The notes under the pieces were generated by a model, which saw nothing but the letters and a program-made list of their open reading frames with translations, made no database searches and was not told where the DNA came from. A program made the translations under genes and the position numbers. A stretch of DNA of 64,000 bases from Paenibacillus peoriae KCTC 3763 (GTDB lineage Bacteria; Bacillota; Bacilli; Paenibacillales; Paenibacillaceae), in NCBI RefSeq assembly GCF_000236805.1, contig NZ_AGFX01000001.1, forward strand, positions 62,001 through 126,000. Reading direction: 5' to 3'. This document shows, piece after piece, positions 1-8,914 of the stretch. The number at the start of each line of letters is the position of its first letter. Within the stretch, counting starts at the first letter, position 1.

Positions 1-1
1 C

Positions 2-1183
2 CAGGAGCTCACCGATGCTTTGTTCGGCATGAGTGATCTGGTGCTGAGCGGGCGGACCGAGCGTTTTCTCGCTTCCTTTGCAGGGCGACAAAACAAGGCT
101 GCTATGGTGGAAAATTCGCTTCGGCGCGGAGAGTGGCGCTCCCATTGGATTGCACAATGCGTTGTCGGCGGCGGAATTGTGATCATGACGGCATGGGCCG
201 GAGGGCTGGTAGCACAAAATCACCTTGAAGCCACATGGCTGGCCGCCTTTGCGCTGACGGCCTTTCCGCTGCTGGATGCCTTTGTTCGTGCCGGAGAAGC
301 GGTGGTTCATGCACCGGAGTATCAGGATTCGCTGCGACGATTGAAGGATACAGAGAAAAATACGCATACACCTGCTGTGGATAAAGAACAGCGAGCAACA
401 GATGTTACAGCTGAAGCAACGGGGACACATGCTGCTGTGCGCCAATCTGGCAATGCAGGCGAGCTGCTGTTGGATAATGTAAGCTATCGCTATTCGGAAC
501 AACAGGCTTGGAGCGTGTGGAATATTTCCATGCGCGTGCCGCAGGGAGGCAAGGTTGCGCTGCTTGGCCGCAGCGGTGCGGGCAAATCTACATTGTTAAA
601 CCTCATTCAAGGAGCATTGCAGCCGGAAGAAGGGAGCGTCACTGTCGCTGGTGTACCTGTATATACGGGTGGAGCGTATTCCAGCTTGTTTGCGGTATTA
701 AACCAGCAGCCGTATTTGTTCGATACGACGGTAGCGAACAATATTCGGTTGGGGCGACCCGATGCTTCGCTGGAAGAGGTTCGTGCGGTAACGGAACAGG
801 TGGGGCTTGGAGCCCTGATTGATTCTTTGCCGGAGGGCTACGATACGCGGATGCAGGAAACGGGCCTTCGTTTTTCGGGTGGAGAAAGGCAGCGCATTGC
901 ACTGGCACGGATTTTGCTGCAAAATCACCCGATTGTTTTACTGGATGAGCCGACGGTAGGGCTTGACCCGCCGACAGAGCATGAACTCATGCAGACGATG
1001 TTTCGTGTGCTGGAGGGCAAAACACTGATTTGGATCACGCATCATCTGACAGGAATGGAGCATATGGACGAGGTGATCTTCATGGAGCAAGGCGGCATTT
1101 CCATGCGAGGCAGTCATGAACAGCTTTGGCAGGAGCAGTCCCGCTACCGTAACCTGTATGAACTGGATCATCCACGTTTGTGA
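2..1183 (+). CDS. cydC: CydC-type ABC exporter subunit, 3' part (5' end outside window)
   Basis: The reading frame is open from base 2, so the gene starts upstream of the window. About 393 residues are visible: the end of the membrane domain, then a full ATPase domain. Walker A is GRSGAGKST (about 563-600), the signature is SGGERQRIAL (about 877-906), Walker B is IVLLDEPTVGLD (about 931-966), and the switch histidine lies in WITHH. CydC pairs with CydD to export cysteine/glutathione and haem-related reductant needed to assemble cytochrome bd. The family call rests on the membrane-domain tail and overall layout. Another type I exporter half-transporter is possible. cydABD would be expected upstream but cannot be seen. 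Confidence 0.8.
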   Translation, partial: QELTDALFGMSDLVLSGRTERFLASFAGRQNKAAMVENSLRRGEWRSHWIAQCVVGGGIVIMTAWAGGLVAQNHLEATWLAAFALTAFPLLDAFVRAGEAVVHAPEYQDSLRRLKDTEKNTHTPAVDKEQRATDVTAEATGTHAAVRQSGNAGELLLDNVSYRYSEQQAWSVWNISMRVPQGGKVALLGRSGAGKSTLLNLIQGALQPEEGSVTVAGVPVYTGGAYSSLFAVLNQQPYLFDTTVANNIRLGRPDASLEEVRAVTEQVGLGALIDSLPEGYDTRMQETGLRFSGGERQRIALARILLQNHPIVLLDEPTVGLDPPTEHELMQTMFRVLEGKTLIWITHHLTGMEHMDEVIFMEQGGISMRGSHEQLWQEQSRYRNLYELDHPRL

Positions 1184-1224
1184 CATCACAGGGAAGATCA
1201 AGCCTCGATAAAATAATTCAAGCA

Positions 1225-1259
1225 TCAGGAGCCAGCGCAGATATGTCCGGCTCCTTTTA
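1225..1259 (+). terminator. Intrinsic terminator after cydC
   Basis: The arms AGGAGCC (1227-1233) and GGCTCCT (1249-1255) pair and are followed by a short T run. It separates cydC from the two-component genes. Confidence 0.6.
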
Positions 1260-1287
1260 CTTCTCTATCCGCTGTAGGATCAAGCTT

Positions 1288-1339
1288 GTTCCGAATCAGC
1301 AAAAAAGTTATGCTTGTGAGGCATAAAGACACTCGGAAC
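1288..1339. promoter_or_regulatory. Nested inverted repeats upstream of the histidine kinase
   Basis: The outer arms GTTCCGA (1288-1294) and TCGGAAC (1333-1339) enclose the inner arms TTATGC (1308-1313) and GCATAA (1321-1326). No T run follows, so this is not an obvious terminator. It may be an operator or a structured leader ahead of the gene starting at 1400. The function is unknown. Confidence 0.35.
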
Positions 1340-1399
1340 GGTTTGAAGCATTGATCTGCTCGGTTAGTGCATTTTGCATACTGCTGCAAGGAGGCCCGT

Positions 1400-2239
1400 A
1401 TGACGTATAAACAAATTAAATGGATGATTTTATTTGTACCTACACTAACGGTTGGAGCTTGGGAATATGTGAGACACCAATTTTTGCTCTCTTATATCTC
1501 GATGAATGTGGGCAACTGGCTTACTCCGGTTATCTTGTATTTGGTCAGTATAACGCTATTGACCAAACTCTTCCATATGCTGGAACGTATTCAGATGGAG
1601 CTGCAACACGAACGCACGGCCAAAGCCGCCTTTGAAGCGAGAGAGGAACTTGCCAGGGAGCTGCATGACGGGATAGCCCAATCTCTTTTTTTATTGTCCG
1701 TCAAAGTGGATCGGCTGGAGCACAACGGCGATCAAGGCCAGTATCGTCAGGATATTTACAAAATCAGAAAGACCGTCCACGAAGTGAACCGCTATGTTCG
1801 TCAGGCGATTGCCAATTTAAGATTTGATCCGACCCCGGGCGAAATGCTGATAACCAACGAATCCCTGGACTACAAGGTGCAGCAAATGATTCACGAAATT
1901 CCTGTGCATGTAGATATTCAGTGGACGATTCCTGATATTGCGCTGACTCCCAAAGAGAAGATAGAGCTTCTGGCCTGCATTCGTGAGGCGGTTATCAATA
2001 TTGAAAAGCACTCAGGGGCTTCCAAAGGATGGATTACCGGGGAAGGTGACCAAGATCAATGGAAAGTTATCGTCAAGGACAACGGTAAAGGCTTTACCAC
2101 GGATCTTTCTCTGTTTAAAGACAGATATGGTCTGAATATCATGAAGGAAAGAGCGGAAGCTATGAATTGGACATTTCGGCTTCTGTCAGATTCTTCGTAT
2201 ACCACAGTGGAAATATCCAAAGAGGGAGAACACCAATGA
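1400..2239 (+). CDS. Membrane sensor histidine kinase (NarX/LiaS/DesK class)
   Basis: This 279-residue kinase has two N-terminal membrane segments (about residues 7-23 and 36-57) joined by a short loop, so it has almost no external sensor domain. The HisKA_3 box ELHDGIAQS carries the phosphoacceptor H89. The HATPase domain follows, with the N-box REAVINIEKHS, DNGKGF and the G-box region YGLNIMKERAEAM. ATG 1400 is chosen because AAGGAGG lies at 1388-1394; an upstream in-frame ATG at 1367 lacks a good site. The next gene overlaps its stop codon, so the pair is cotranscribed. The signal is unknown, but a cupredoxin and a metal/peptide importer follow. Confidence 0.85.
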   Translation: MTYKQIKWMILFVPTLTVGAWEYVRHQFLLSYISMNVGNWLTPVILYLVSITLLTKLFHMLERIQMELQHERTAKAAFEAREELARELHDGIAQSLFLLSVKVDRLEHNGDQGQYRQDIYKIRKTVHEVNRYVRQAIANLRFDPTPGEMLITNESLDYKVQQMIHEIPVHVDIQWTIPDIALTPKEKIELLACIREAVINIEKHSGASKGWITGEGDQDQWKVIVKDNGKGFTTDLSLFKDRYGLNIMKERAEAMNWTFRLLSDSSYTTVEISKEGEHQ

Positions 2240-2895
2240 CGCATATCCGTGTGCTGGTCGTAGATGATTCTGCTCATGCTCGCGAAGCTATCTGTGAAAT
2301 ATTAGCCATGGATCAAAGCTTTGAAATCATCGGTGTGGTAGACAACGGTGAAAAAGCAATTGAGTTTACCGGGCAATGGCTGCCGGATTTGATCCTGATG
2401 GATATTTCGATGCCCGGAATGGACGGGCTGGAGGCTACACAGCGGATTAAGCTCTTGTTTCCATATGTGAAAATAGTGATGATCACCGTGTCGGATGATA
2501 TGATTCATCTACTTGAAGCTTTGAAACGAGGTGCCCAAGGCTACCTGTTAAAAAACATAGCGCCCTCCACATGGCTGGAGTACCTGCATTCTATCGTGAA
2601 TGAGGAAGCACCGCTGAGCCGGGAACTGGCTTTTCAAATCTTGAAAGACGTTACGATAACGGCAAAAAAGGAACCGCAGGTCCATCTTACCTCAAGAGAG
2701 CAGGACATTTTGTATGGGGTGGCCGCGGGGTGGACCAATAAGGAAATCGCTGAGAAATACGGCATTTCAGAGTATACGGTAAAAAATCATCTAAAAAATA
2801 TTTTGCAGAAGCTGCATGTTCAGAACCGTGTACAATTGACGAGATATGCGTTGGAAATGGGGCTTGTTCCTGATGATCCCAAATTCAAGCCATAA
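2236..2895 (+). CDS. NarL/FixJ-family response regulator
   Basis: This 219-residue protein has an N-terminal receiver with phosphoacceptor D56 in LMDISMPGMDG, the acidic pair VVDDS near the start, and a conserved lysine in GYLLKN. A LuxR-type helix-turn-helix lies at about residues 150-215 (TSREQDILYGVA, then NKEIAEKYGISEYTVKNHL). ATG 2236 overlaps the kinase stop as ATGA, which shows translational coupling. It is the partner of the kinase just upstream. Its targets are unknown; the downstream cupredoxin and importer genes are the nearest candidates. Confidence 0.9.
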   Translation: MTHIRVLVVDDSAHAREAICEILAMDQSFEIIGVVDNGEKAIEFTGQWLPDLILMDISMPGMDGLEATQRIKLLFPYVKIVMITVSDDMIHLLEALKRGAQGYLLKNIAPSTWLEYLHSIVNEEAPLSRELAFQILKDVTITAKKEPQVHLTSREQDILYGVAAGWTNKEIAEKYGISEYTVKNHLKNILQKLHVQNRVQLTRYALEMGLVPDDPKFKP

Positions 2896-3026
2896 CCCTG
2901 TTTTTTTGTGACACTATCTTCACAATATAGCTCGAATGAGGTATTTTAAATTTTGACTAACTTCTATATACTTGGTTAGAGTTGATGCGCCACATGCAGA
3001 CAATCAACTGGAGGGGGCTGATATGA

Positions 3027-3443
3027 ATGAAAACACTCATCTCTAAACATTGGCATTTGATGCTGATTGGTTTTGTAGCGCTGATCGTGGGCGGGTTTGT
3101 CTTGTTTTATTTTCAAGGGAGCGTGTCGTCGTTTCCGGCCAGTCAACCTAAACAAGCTCAGGAAGAGCCGGACAAGACCCAATACGAGATGGTTACAGTG
3201 GGTGTAAAAGGGGACGGTTTTTATCCTAAAAATATTGAAGTGAAAGCTGGCGTTCCGACCAAAATCAATTTCAAGAAAATGACATCCTTTACTTGCATTG
3301 ATGAAGTACAGTCGTTGAAGATCGGAATGGACGTTTTTCTGGATCACGAAAATAATTATTTTACCGTCAAGGACCTGAAACCAGGGGTATATGAGTATAA
3401 TTGCGGCATGTACATGTACTATGGGACGATCACGGTAAAATAA
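3027..3443 (+). CDS. Membrane-anchored small cupredoxin-like protein
   Basis: This 138-residue protein has one N-terminal membrane segment (about residues 9-28), a charged linker, then a cupredoxin-like beta domain. Possible copper ligands are C90 in TCIDEV and C126 with the adjacent methionines in CGMYMYYG. The terminal CGM motif followed by GTITVK is seen in small cupredoxins linked to copper handling. It should face the outside of the membrane. An ATG four bases upstream (3023) gives only a short peptide, so 3027 with GGAGGG at 3010-3015 is used. Copper binding is inferred from the motif. Confidence 0.7.
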   Translation: MKTLISKHWHLMLIGFVALIVGGFVLFYFQGSVSSFPASQPKQAQEEPDKTQYEMVTVGVKGDGFYPKNIEVKAGVPTKINFKKMTSFTCIDEVQSLKIGMDVFLDHENNYFTVKDLKPGVYEYNCGMYMYYGTITVK

Positions 3444-3452
3444 ATCAATATC

Positions 3453-3489
3453 AGCTTTCCGGCACATTTGTGCTGGGAGGCTATTTTTT
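3453..3489 (+). terminator. Intrinsic terminator after the cupredoxin gene
   Basis: A 14-pair stem including G-U pairs (3453-3466 with 3469-3482) is followed by seven T residues. It implies that the importer genes from 3629 have their own promoter. Confidence 0.75.
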
Positions 3490-3628
3490 TGCCTTCGTAC
3501 GAAAGAATCTATGATAATAGTCACAAAATGTTCAATGTTAGAAGGCGGATATAGCTCAAGTGGGTCAGGTTATGACAAGAAAAGGGAAGGTATGATGGAA
3601 GGAAACGATAGAGAAATGAAGGGGAAAT

Positions 3629-5164
3629 ATGAAAAAAAGAAGATTCATCCCAATGGTATGTATGCTTTTGAGCATAGCTGTACTAGCTGCTTGTTCCGGT
3701 ACGAAAGAGAGTTCAACGCAAGCAGCGCAGCAGGCAAAGAAAGAACTGACCTTCCTGTTTAATTTCGCCAGTCAGACCGTTGATCCCAGCCTGGATTACA
3801 CGCCGTTAAGAGCCGGAGTCGTGGAAACGTTGGTTAAGCTGGACGAGAACGTAAAAATCCAGCCGTGGCTGGCTACCCAATGGTCGAGCAAAGACGGGCA
3901 AAATTGGGAGTTTCAGATTCGTGACGGTGTCACCTTCCAAAACGGAAAAAAACTGACCGCAGAGACAGTCAAGCAATCGCTGGAACGCTCGATAGAGCTG
4001 AATCCGGGGGTTAAGCAGGTATTGCGAATTAAATCCATGAAAGCCTCCGGGCAAACGCTGCATGTGGTCACGGAAGAATCATTCCCTCAGTTCCCATCCG
4101 AGCTTGTTCATCCCAACACAGCCATTCTGGACACGGAAGCAGCAGATCCGGATAAGAAGCCAATTGGTACAGGGCCTTTCCAAGTGGAGTCCTTCACCGC
4201 AGGCACATCATTAAAGCTTACCCGTTATGATGGATATTGGAGTGGGGCGGCCAAGCTGGACCGGGCGGTTTTCGCTTTTAACGAAGATGCGAATGCGCGT
4301 TTATCCGCTATTTTATCCGGTGACGCAGATATCGTTTATCGCCCGCCTGTTGAAAGCATGGACAAAATGAAGCAAGACACTCAGCTCAGGTTGGACTCCG
4401 TGGTTAGCTTGCGCACACATGAGTTAATTTTTAACACGAAAAAGCCTCTGTTCCAAAATGTAAATTTGCGTAAGGCATTTGATGCCTTGGTCAATCGCGA
4501 GGAGCTGAAGGACGCCATTATGGGCGGTCAAGCTACGGTGGCACAAGGTCCGTTTTTGCCTGATTTCCCGTTTGTACCGGAATATCCAACCCGCAAGACC
4601 GGGACTGAAGAAGCGCTCAAGTGGTTTGAGGAGGCCGGACTTCAGGTGAACAACGGCAAAGTTACACAAAACGGGAAGCCCTTAACCTTAAAACTGGTGA
4701 CCTATGCATCCAGGGCCGAGTTCCCCATCTTCTCACAAGCGTTGCAATCGGAAGCCAAGCAACTGGGTATTACGCTGCAAATCGAGCAGGTTGAAAATTA
4801 CGAAGACTATTTGATGAACAATACGACTTGGGATTTGGGCATGTACAGTCCGTTGATTGCGCCTCGGGGAGATGCCAGCTACTTTTTGAATATATCGTTT
4901 TTACCGGACGGAACGCTGAATTATGGAAAAATAAACGATGAATTGTTGAATAAATGGATTTACCAGCTGGATCAAACCGTAGATACGGCAAAACGAAATG
5001 AACTGATCGTTCAAGCACTCACGCGAATTAATGACCAGACATACTATTCCTACCTGGTGCATCCGAACACGCTGGTTGTTTACAAAGACATTGTGAAAAA
5101 CTGGGTAACCAGTAAAAGTGAATACTACATGCTCACCAATCAGTTGGATGTTGAAGCCAAATGA
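3629..5164 (+). CDS. Substrate-binding lipoprotein of a nickel/peptide ABC importer (NikA/DppA family)
   Basis: This 511-residue SBP family 5 protein has a lipoprotein signal with the lipobox LAAC (C22). Family features include the opening FNFASQTVDP, VETLVKLDENVKIQPWLA, IGTGPFQVESF and the duplicated alpha/beta lobes typical of NikA, OppA and DppA. The sequence reads closer to NikA than to OppA (for example the LVTYASRAEFP region). Nickel, a metal-opine complex or peptides are all possible substrates. ATG 3629 follows GAAGGGGAA. The permease start overlaps its stop codon. Confidence 0.8.
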   Translation: MKKRRFIPMVCMLLSIAVLAACSGTKESSTQAAQQAKKELTFLFNFASQTVDPSLDYTPLRAGVVETLVKLDENVKIQPWLATQWSSKDGQNWEFQIRDGVTFQNGKKLTAETVKQSLERSIELNPGVKQVLRIKSMKASGQTLHVVTEESFPQFPSELVHPNTAILDTEAADPDKKPIGTGPFQVESFTAGTSLKLTRYDGYWSGAAKLDRAVFAFNEDANARLSAILSGDADIVYRPPVESMDKMKQDTQLRLDSVVSLRTHELIFNTKKPLFQNVNLRKAFDALVNREELKDAIMGGQATVAQGPFLPDFPFVPEYPTRKTGTEEALKWFEEAGLQVNNGKVTQNGKPLTLKLVTYASRAEFPIFSQALQSEAKQLGITLQIEQVENYEDYLMNNTTWDLGMYSPLIAPRGDASYFLNISFLPDGTLNYGKINDELLNKWIYQLDQTVDTAKRNELIVQALTRINDQTYYSYLVHPNTLVVYKDIVKNWVTSKSEYYMLTNQLDVEAK

Positions 5165-6102
5165 TTCAGTTGCTGGGCAAAAGGCTGATCGAGTTTTTTC
5201 TGTTTATTTTTATTCTATCGCTCATCAGCTTCGCGGGAATCAAGCTTGCTCCGGGAGACGTGGTGCGACAACTGCTGCGTGTGGATGATGTGACATTTAC
5301 GAACGAGCAAGTGGAGATCCAAAGGGAGATTATGGGCCTGAATCAGCCGATTATCGTGCAATATGGGGAATGGCTCTCCAAGTTCATGCGTTTGGATTTG
5401 GGGACTTCCTACATGACACATCGTCCGGTAACAGAAGAAATATGGACGAGAATGCCTGCGACGCTTCTTTTAACATGCACCTCCATTATGGTGCTGATCG
5501 TAGTTGCGGTTCCGTTAGGCGCTTGTTCAGCCTTGTATCCCAAGAAGTGGATTGATCGAGTCAGTCGCGTACTCGCCATCATGGGAGCATCCATCCCCAG
5601 CTTTTGGCTAGGACTTCTGCTTATCGAGGGGTTTTCGGTACGGTGGTCGATCTTTCCGTCGATGGGGAACGGTACTTTGATGCATCTGGTGCTGCCTTCG
5701 CTAACATTGGGGCTGACGATGGCTGCGGTATATGTACGTCTTATTCGTTCCAGTCTGTTAAACAGCTTGAGTCAGGATTTTATCCTGGGCGCAAGGTCCA
5801 GAGGAATTGGAAGGAAGCGTATTTTTTGGTTGCATGCGTGTCGCCATAGCTTGACTCCAGTCATGACCATGTTTGGTATCAGTGTGGGAAGCTTGCTGGG
5901 GGGAAGTGTTGTGGTAGAAACGATATTCGCCTATCCGGGACTGGGAAAGTTTATTGTAGAAGCTATTCATAACCGGGATTATCCGATCATTCAGGGATAC
6001 ATTTTATTTATGGGTGCTATCATGATGCTGCTTCACGTGGTGACGGATGTAACAGTGGGATACGTGAATCCTGAAATCCGCTTGAAGGAGGGAGGACATT
6101 GA
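5161..6102 (+). CDS. ABC importer permease 1 (NikB/DppB family)
   Basis: This 313-residue permease has six predicted membrane segments, an N-terminal helix with LAPGD typical of DppB/NikB proteins, and an EAA-type loop around GARSRGIGRKRI that docks the ATPase. ATG 5161 overlaps the stop of the binding-protein gene (ATGA), so the genes are translationally coupled. It forms the channel with the protein encoded from 6099. Confidence 0.88.
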   Translation: MIQLLGKRLIEFFLFIFILSLISFAGIKLAPGDVVRQLLRVDDVTFTNEQVEIQREIMGLNQPIIVQYGEWLSKFMRLDLGTSYMTHRPVTEEIWTRMPATLLLTCTSIMVLIVVAVPLGACSALYPKKWIDRVSRVLAIMGASIPSFWLGLLLIEGFSVRWSIFPSMGNGTLMHLVLPSLTLGLTMAAVYVRLIRSSLLNSLSQDFILGARSRGIGRKRIFWLHACRHSLTPVMTMFGISVGSLLGGSVVVETIFAYPGLGKFIVEAIHNRDYPIIQGYILFMGAIMMLLHVVTDVTVGYVNPEIRLKEGGH

Positions 6103-6908
6103 GTAAATCCCGACTTCCTTTATTGTTGTTTATCGGTGGAATCGTTGCATTGTTCATTCTTCCAGAGTTTATGAAAAATGATCCGTTGCTCGTTTCGCTC
6201 TCTCGAAGAGTTCAATCTCCAAGTAGCGAGCATTGGTTGGGTACGGATGGCCTTGGCAGAGATGTGCTGTCGCGGTTGGCATATGGGGGGAGAAATACGG
6301 TTGGTGCAAGTTTGTTGATTCTTATTCTTTCTCTAAGCATTGGCATTCCGGCCGGGGTAGTGGCAGGGGTGATGGGCAAAGGAATAGACCGCTTGTTCAT
6401 GCGGGTGTCGGATTCTTTTTTGGCTTTTCCCGATTACTTGATTGCCATCGTACTGACGGGCTTGCTCGGACCGGGGATTGTCAACCTGATGATTGCGATT
6501 GTATTAGTAAAATGGGTGGCTTACGCTCGTTTGGTGAGAAGCAGTCTGATGGCAGAAAAAGAGAAGGATTATATCTACAGTGCCCGCTTGAGCGGAGTAC
6601 CGACGTTTCGATTGGTCCTCCAGCATTTGCTGCCAGCAGCTTTCAGAGAAATTGTGGTCGTAGCCACCCTGGATCTGGGCAAAATCATTTTAATGATCGC
6701 GGCATTATCCTATATTGGACTTGGGCTACAGCCGCCTGCTCCCGAATGGGGAGCGATGCTGAATGAAGGGCGGACTTATTTCCACAGTTCTCCGCTGGTG
6801 ATGGTCATTCCCGGTGTAGCCATTATGCTGTTCGTTCTCTTATCCAATCTGATCGGGGATCAGCTACGGGATAGTCTGGATTCTCGGCCACGGGGGGAAG
6901 TGAAATGA
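6099..6908 (+). CDS. ABC importer permease 2 (NikC/DppC family)
   Basis: This 269-residue protein has the DppC/NikC signature HWLGTDGLGRDVLSRL near residue 45 and an EAA loop around SARLSGVPTFRLVL. The start is TTG 6099, with GGAGGGAGGA just upstream; its last two bases overlap the upstream stop codon. It is the heterodimer partner of the preceding permease. Confidence 0.88.
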   Translation: MSKSRLPLLLFIGGIVALFILPEFMKNDPLLVSLSRRVQSPSSEHWLGTDGLGRDVLSRLAYGGRNTVGASLLILILSLSIGIPAGVVAGVMGKGIDRLFMRVSDSFLAFPDYLIAIVLTGLLGPGIVNLMIAIVLVKWVAYARLVRSSLMAEKEKDYIYSARLSGVPTFRLVLQHLLPAAFREIVVVATLDLGKIILMIAALSYIGLGLQPPAPEWGAMLNEGRTYFHSSPLVMVIPGVAIMLFVLLSNLIGDQLRDSLDSRPRGEVK

Positions 6909-7705
6909 TGAACCTGCTGGAAATAGTCGGCCTGCATCTGAAATCTGAGCAAGGCACAATTGTGCGTGATCTCGATTTATCCGTTAGCGCGGGACAGTGT
7001 CATGCATTGATTGGTGAAAGCGGGAGTGGAAAAAGTATGACCTCGCTGTCGATTGGGGATATGCTTCCTGCGACAGTTTGGGTGGAATCCGGCAAGATTG
7101 AATGGTGCGGAAGTTCGTTACTCGCTATGTCCAAGACAAATAGAGAACGTCTACGAGGCAAGGAAATCGCTTATGTTTTTCAGGACTATGCCAGCGTGCT
7201 TACTCCGTTTATTACTATAGGCAAACAATTGGACGAAACGTTAAAAGCACATCATATGCTGGTACGCAAAAATCGAAAAGAGCGCATTGAGCAAGTCCTC
7301 GAACACGTTCAGTTACCGAAAGAAATATATAACCGTTACCCATTTCAGCTTAGTGGGGGCCAGCTACAGAGGGTCTCGCTTGCGGTAGTCATCATGCTGG
7401 AACCCAAGCTGCTGATTTTGGACGAGCCTACCACAGCATTGGATCAAACGAATGCCAACGAAATTTTACGCATCATTTCAGAGCTGAAAGAACGCACTCG
7501 ATGTGGCATTTTGTTCATCTCCCATAATCTGAGAAACGTCAAGCGTTACGCCGATCAAGTTACTGTAATGCGAGAAGGTCAGGTTATTGAAACGGGAAGC
7601 ACATTGCCATTGTTAAACAACCCGAAGCAGTCCTACACCCGAAGGCTGATTGAAGCCATTCCATCCTTGCATCCATCAACGGAAATGGTACATGAATCCA
7701 TATAG
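6905..7705 (+). CDS. ABC importer ATPase 1 (NikD/DppD family)
   Basis: This 266-residue ATPase has Walker A GESGSGKS, Q-loop VFQDY, signature LSGGQLQRVSLA, Walker B LLILDEPTTALD and switch SHNL. It starts at ATG 6905 or 6908, overlapping the previous stop. The C-terminal extension ending in SYTRRLIEAIPSL is typical of the oligopeptide/nickel ATPase family. It works with the ATPase encoded at 7727. Confidence 0.88.
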   Translation: MMNLLEIVGLHLKSEQGTIVRDLDLSVSAGQCHALIGESGSGKSMTSLSIGDMLPATVWVESGKIEWCGSSLLAMSKTNRERLRGKEIAYVFQDYASVLTPFITIGKQLDETLKAHHMLVRKNRKERIEQVLEHVQLPKEIYNRYPFQLSGGQLQRVSLAVVIMLEPKLLILDEPTTALDQTNANEILRIISELKERTRCGILFISHNLRNVKRYADQVTVMREGQVIETGSTLPLLNNPKQSYTRRLIEAIPSLHPSTEMVHESI

Positions 7706-7726
7706 AAATGGTGGAAGAAAATCTTT

Positions 7727-8512
7727 ATGAATCCGGAACCTGTAACTGAACTTCTAGTCGTGAAGGACATTCAAAAATCTTACCACAAAAAGAAAAAAGT
7801 ACTCGGCGGGGTATCGCTGACGATTCGAGCGGGTGAATGTGTGGGTCTAATCGGCGAAAGCGGTTGTGGGAAAAGCACATTGGCACGTTGTATCATGCTC
7901 ATGCAAGTTATGGATTCAGGAACAATTTGGTTCCAGGGGAATCCTGTACAAGCGGGCAACCGGGAATCGTTAAAACGTTATAAAGGACAGATGCAGGCTG
8001 TATTCCAAAACCCGTCTGCGGCGTTGAATCCATGGTTTCGTTTATTGGAATCCGTTATGGAGCCCTTGGATCAGCTGGAACGAAAGGTTCCGTCTTTTTT
8101 GAAAAACTGTGGTCCAAACAGAAGAGAAATAGCAGGGAAGCTGCTGGGGTATGTGGGTTTATCACCTGAACTGCTGGATAGATATCCGCATGAAATCAGC
8201 GGTGGACAGAAGCAACGACTTTGCATAGCAAGAGCTATTAGCGTGGAACCGGCACTCATTATAATGGATGAACCCACATCCAGCCTGGACACCTTAATTC
8301 AGTCAGAAATGCTAAGCTTGCTCCAGGAGTTGCAGGGCAGGCTGGCATTTTCGTATTTGTTTATATCCCACGACTTACCTGTGGTGCAATATATGTGTGA
8401 CCGGGTGCTGGTCATGCATGAAGGCCGTTTGGTGGATGAGTTTGTAAAGGAGGAATTATTTGCTCCGGACAGACATCCATATACCCGCCAATTAGTTGCA
8501 GAATATGATTAA
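7727..8512 (+). CDS. ABC importer ATPase 2 (NikE/DppF family)
   Basis: This 261-residue ATPase has Walker A GESGCGKST, Q-loop VFQNPSAALNP, signature ISGGQKQRLCIA, Walker B LIIMDEPTSSLD and the family tail PYTRQLVAEYD. A 21-base gap separates it from the previous gene, and the ribosome-binding site is weak (GTGGAAG). It completes a five-gene importer: binding protein, two permeases and two ATPases. Confidence 0.88.
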   Translation: MNPEPVTELLVVKDIQKSYHKKKKVLGGVSLTIRAGECVGLIGESGCGKSTLARCIMLMQVMDSGTIWFQGNPVQAGNRESLKRYKGQMQAVFQNPSAALNPWFRLLESVMEPLDQLERKVPSFLKNCGPNRREIAGKLLGYVGLSPELLDRYPHEISGGQKQRLCIARAISVEPALIIMDEPTSSLDTLIQSEMLSLLQELQGRLAFSYLFISHDLPVVQYMCDRVLVMHEGRLVDEFVKEELFAPDRHPYTRQLVAEYD

Positions 8513-8554
8513 GGGTTTGAACATACTTAGAGAATTGTATTACCCTTTACCTCT

Positions 8555-8583
8555 GATCAGCTTACATTGCTGGTCTTTTTGTT
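8555..8583 (+). terminator. Intrinsic terminator of the importer operon
   Basis: GATCAGC (8555-8561) pairs with GCTGGTC (8569-8575), followed by a T run from 8576. Confidence 0.75.
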
Positions 8584-8626
8584 TTTATAAGATTTTCCTC
8601 AGGGAATTTACATTGAAACGGAGCAG

Positions 8627-8773
8627 GCGGAATGGTGCTGGACAAGCGAAGCGGTCGACTTAAAGCTTTCTGTAGGAAAGCTCGCATCGTAAGCATAAAC
8701 TGCCACCGGATTTCTACCATTGTGTGTTTATTCAAGAAATCCGGGGGCAACAGCGATGGGAAGCACCATCCGC
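8627..8773. repeat. Folded intergenic element, three-stem inverted-repeat structure
   Basis: The outer arms at 8627-8639 (GCGGAATGGTGCT) and 8762-8773 (AGCACCATCCGC) close a multi-branched fold. Inside are a perfect 7-bp hairpin at 8664-8682 (AGCTTTC/GAAAGCT) and a 15-bp stem with one mismatch at 8701-8715/8735-8749. No riboswitch class I know matches it, and no second copy was found by eye in this window. It could be a dispersed palindromic repeat, an RNA element or a binding site. The rest of 8584-8914 shows nothing gene-like; the base run near 8895-8905 serves as the ribosome-binding site for the next gene. Confidence 0.55.
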
Positions 8774-8914
8774 ATGCGTAGTGGCACCCCATGTAAATCC
8801 CAACCCACCCCCTTATATCTAATTTTGAACTGATTTTTCTCCTAATTCGTCGGGTATTCGCTTCTGATCCGGCACAGTAAAATAATAGTAACTAGATACG
8901 AGGAGGAGCTTGCT

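Noticed and set aside
8562-8792. Minus-strand open frame through the folded element
   Set aside because: It crosses a terminator and the stems of the structured element and has no ribosome-binding site. The inverted repeats explain the open frame.
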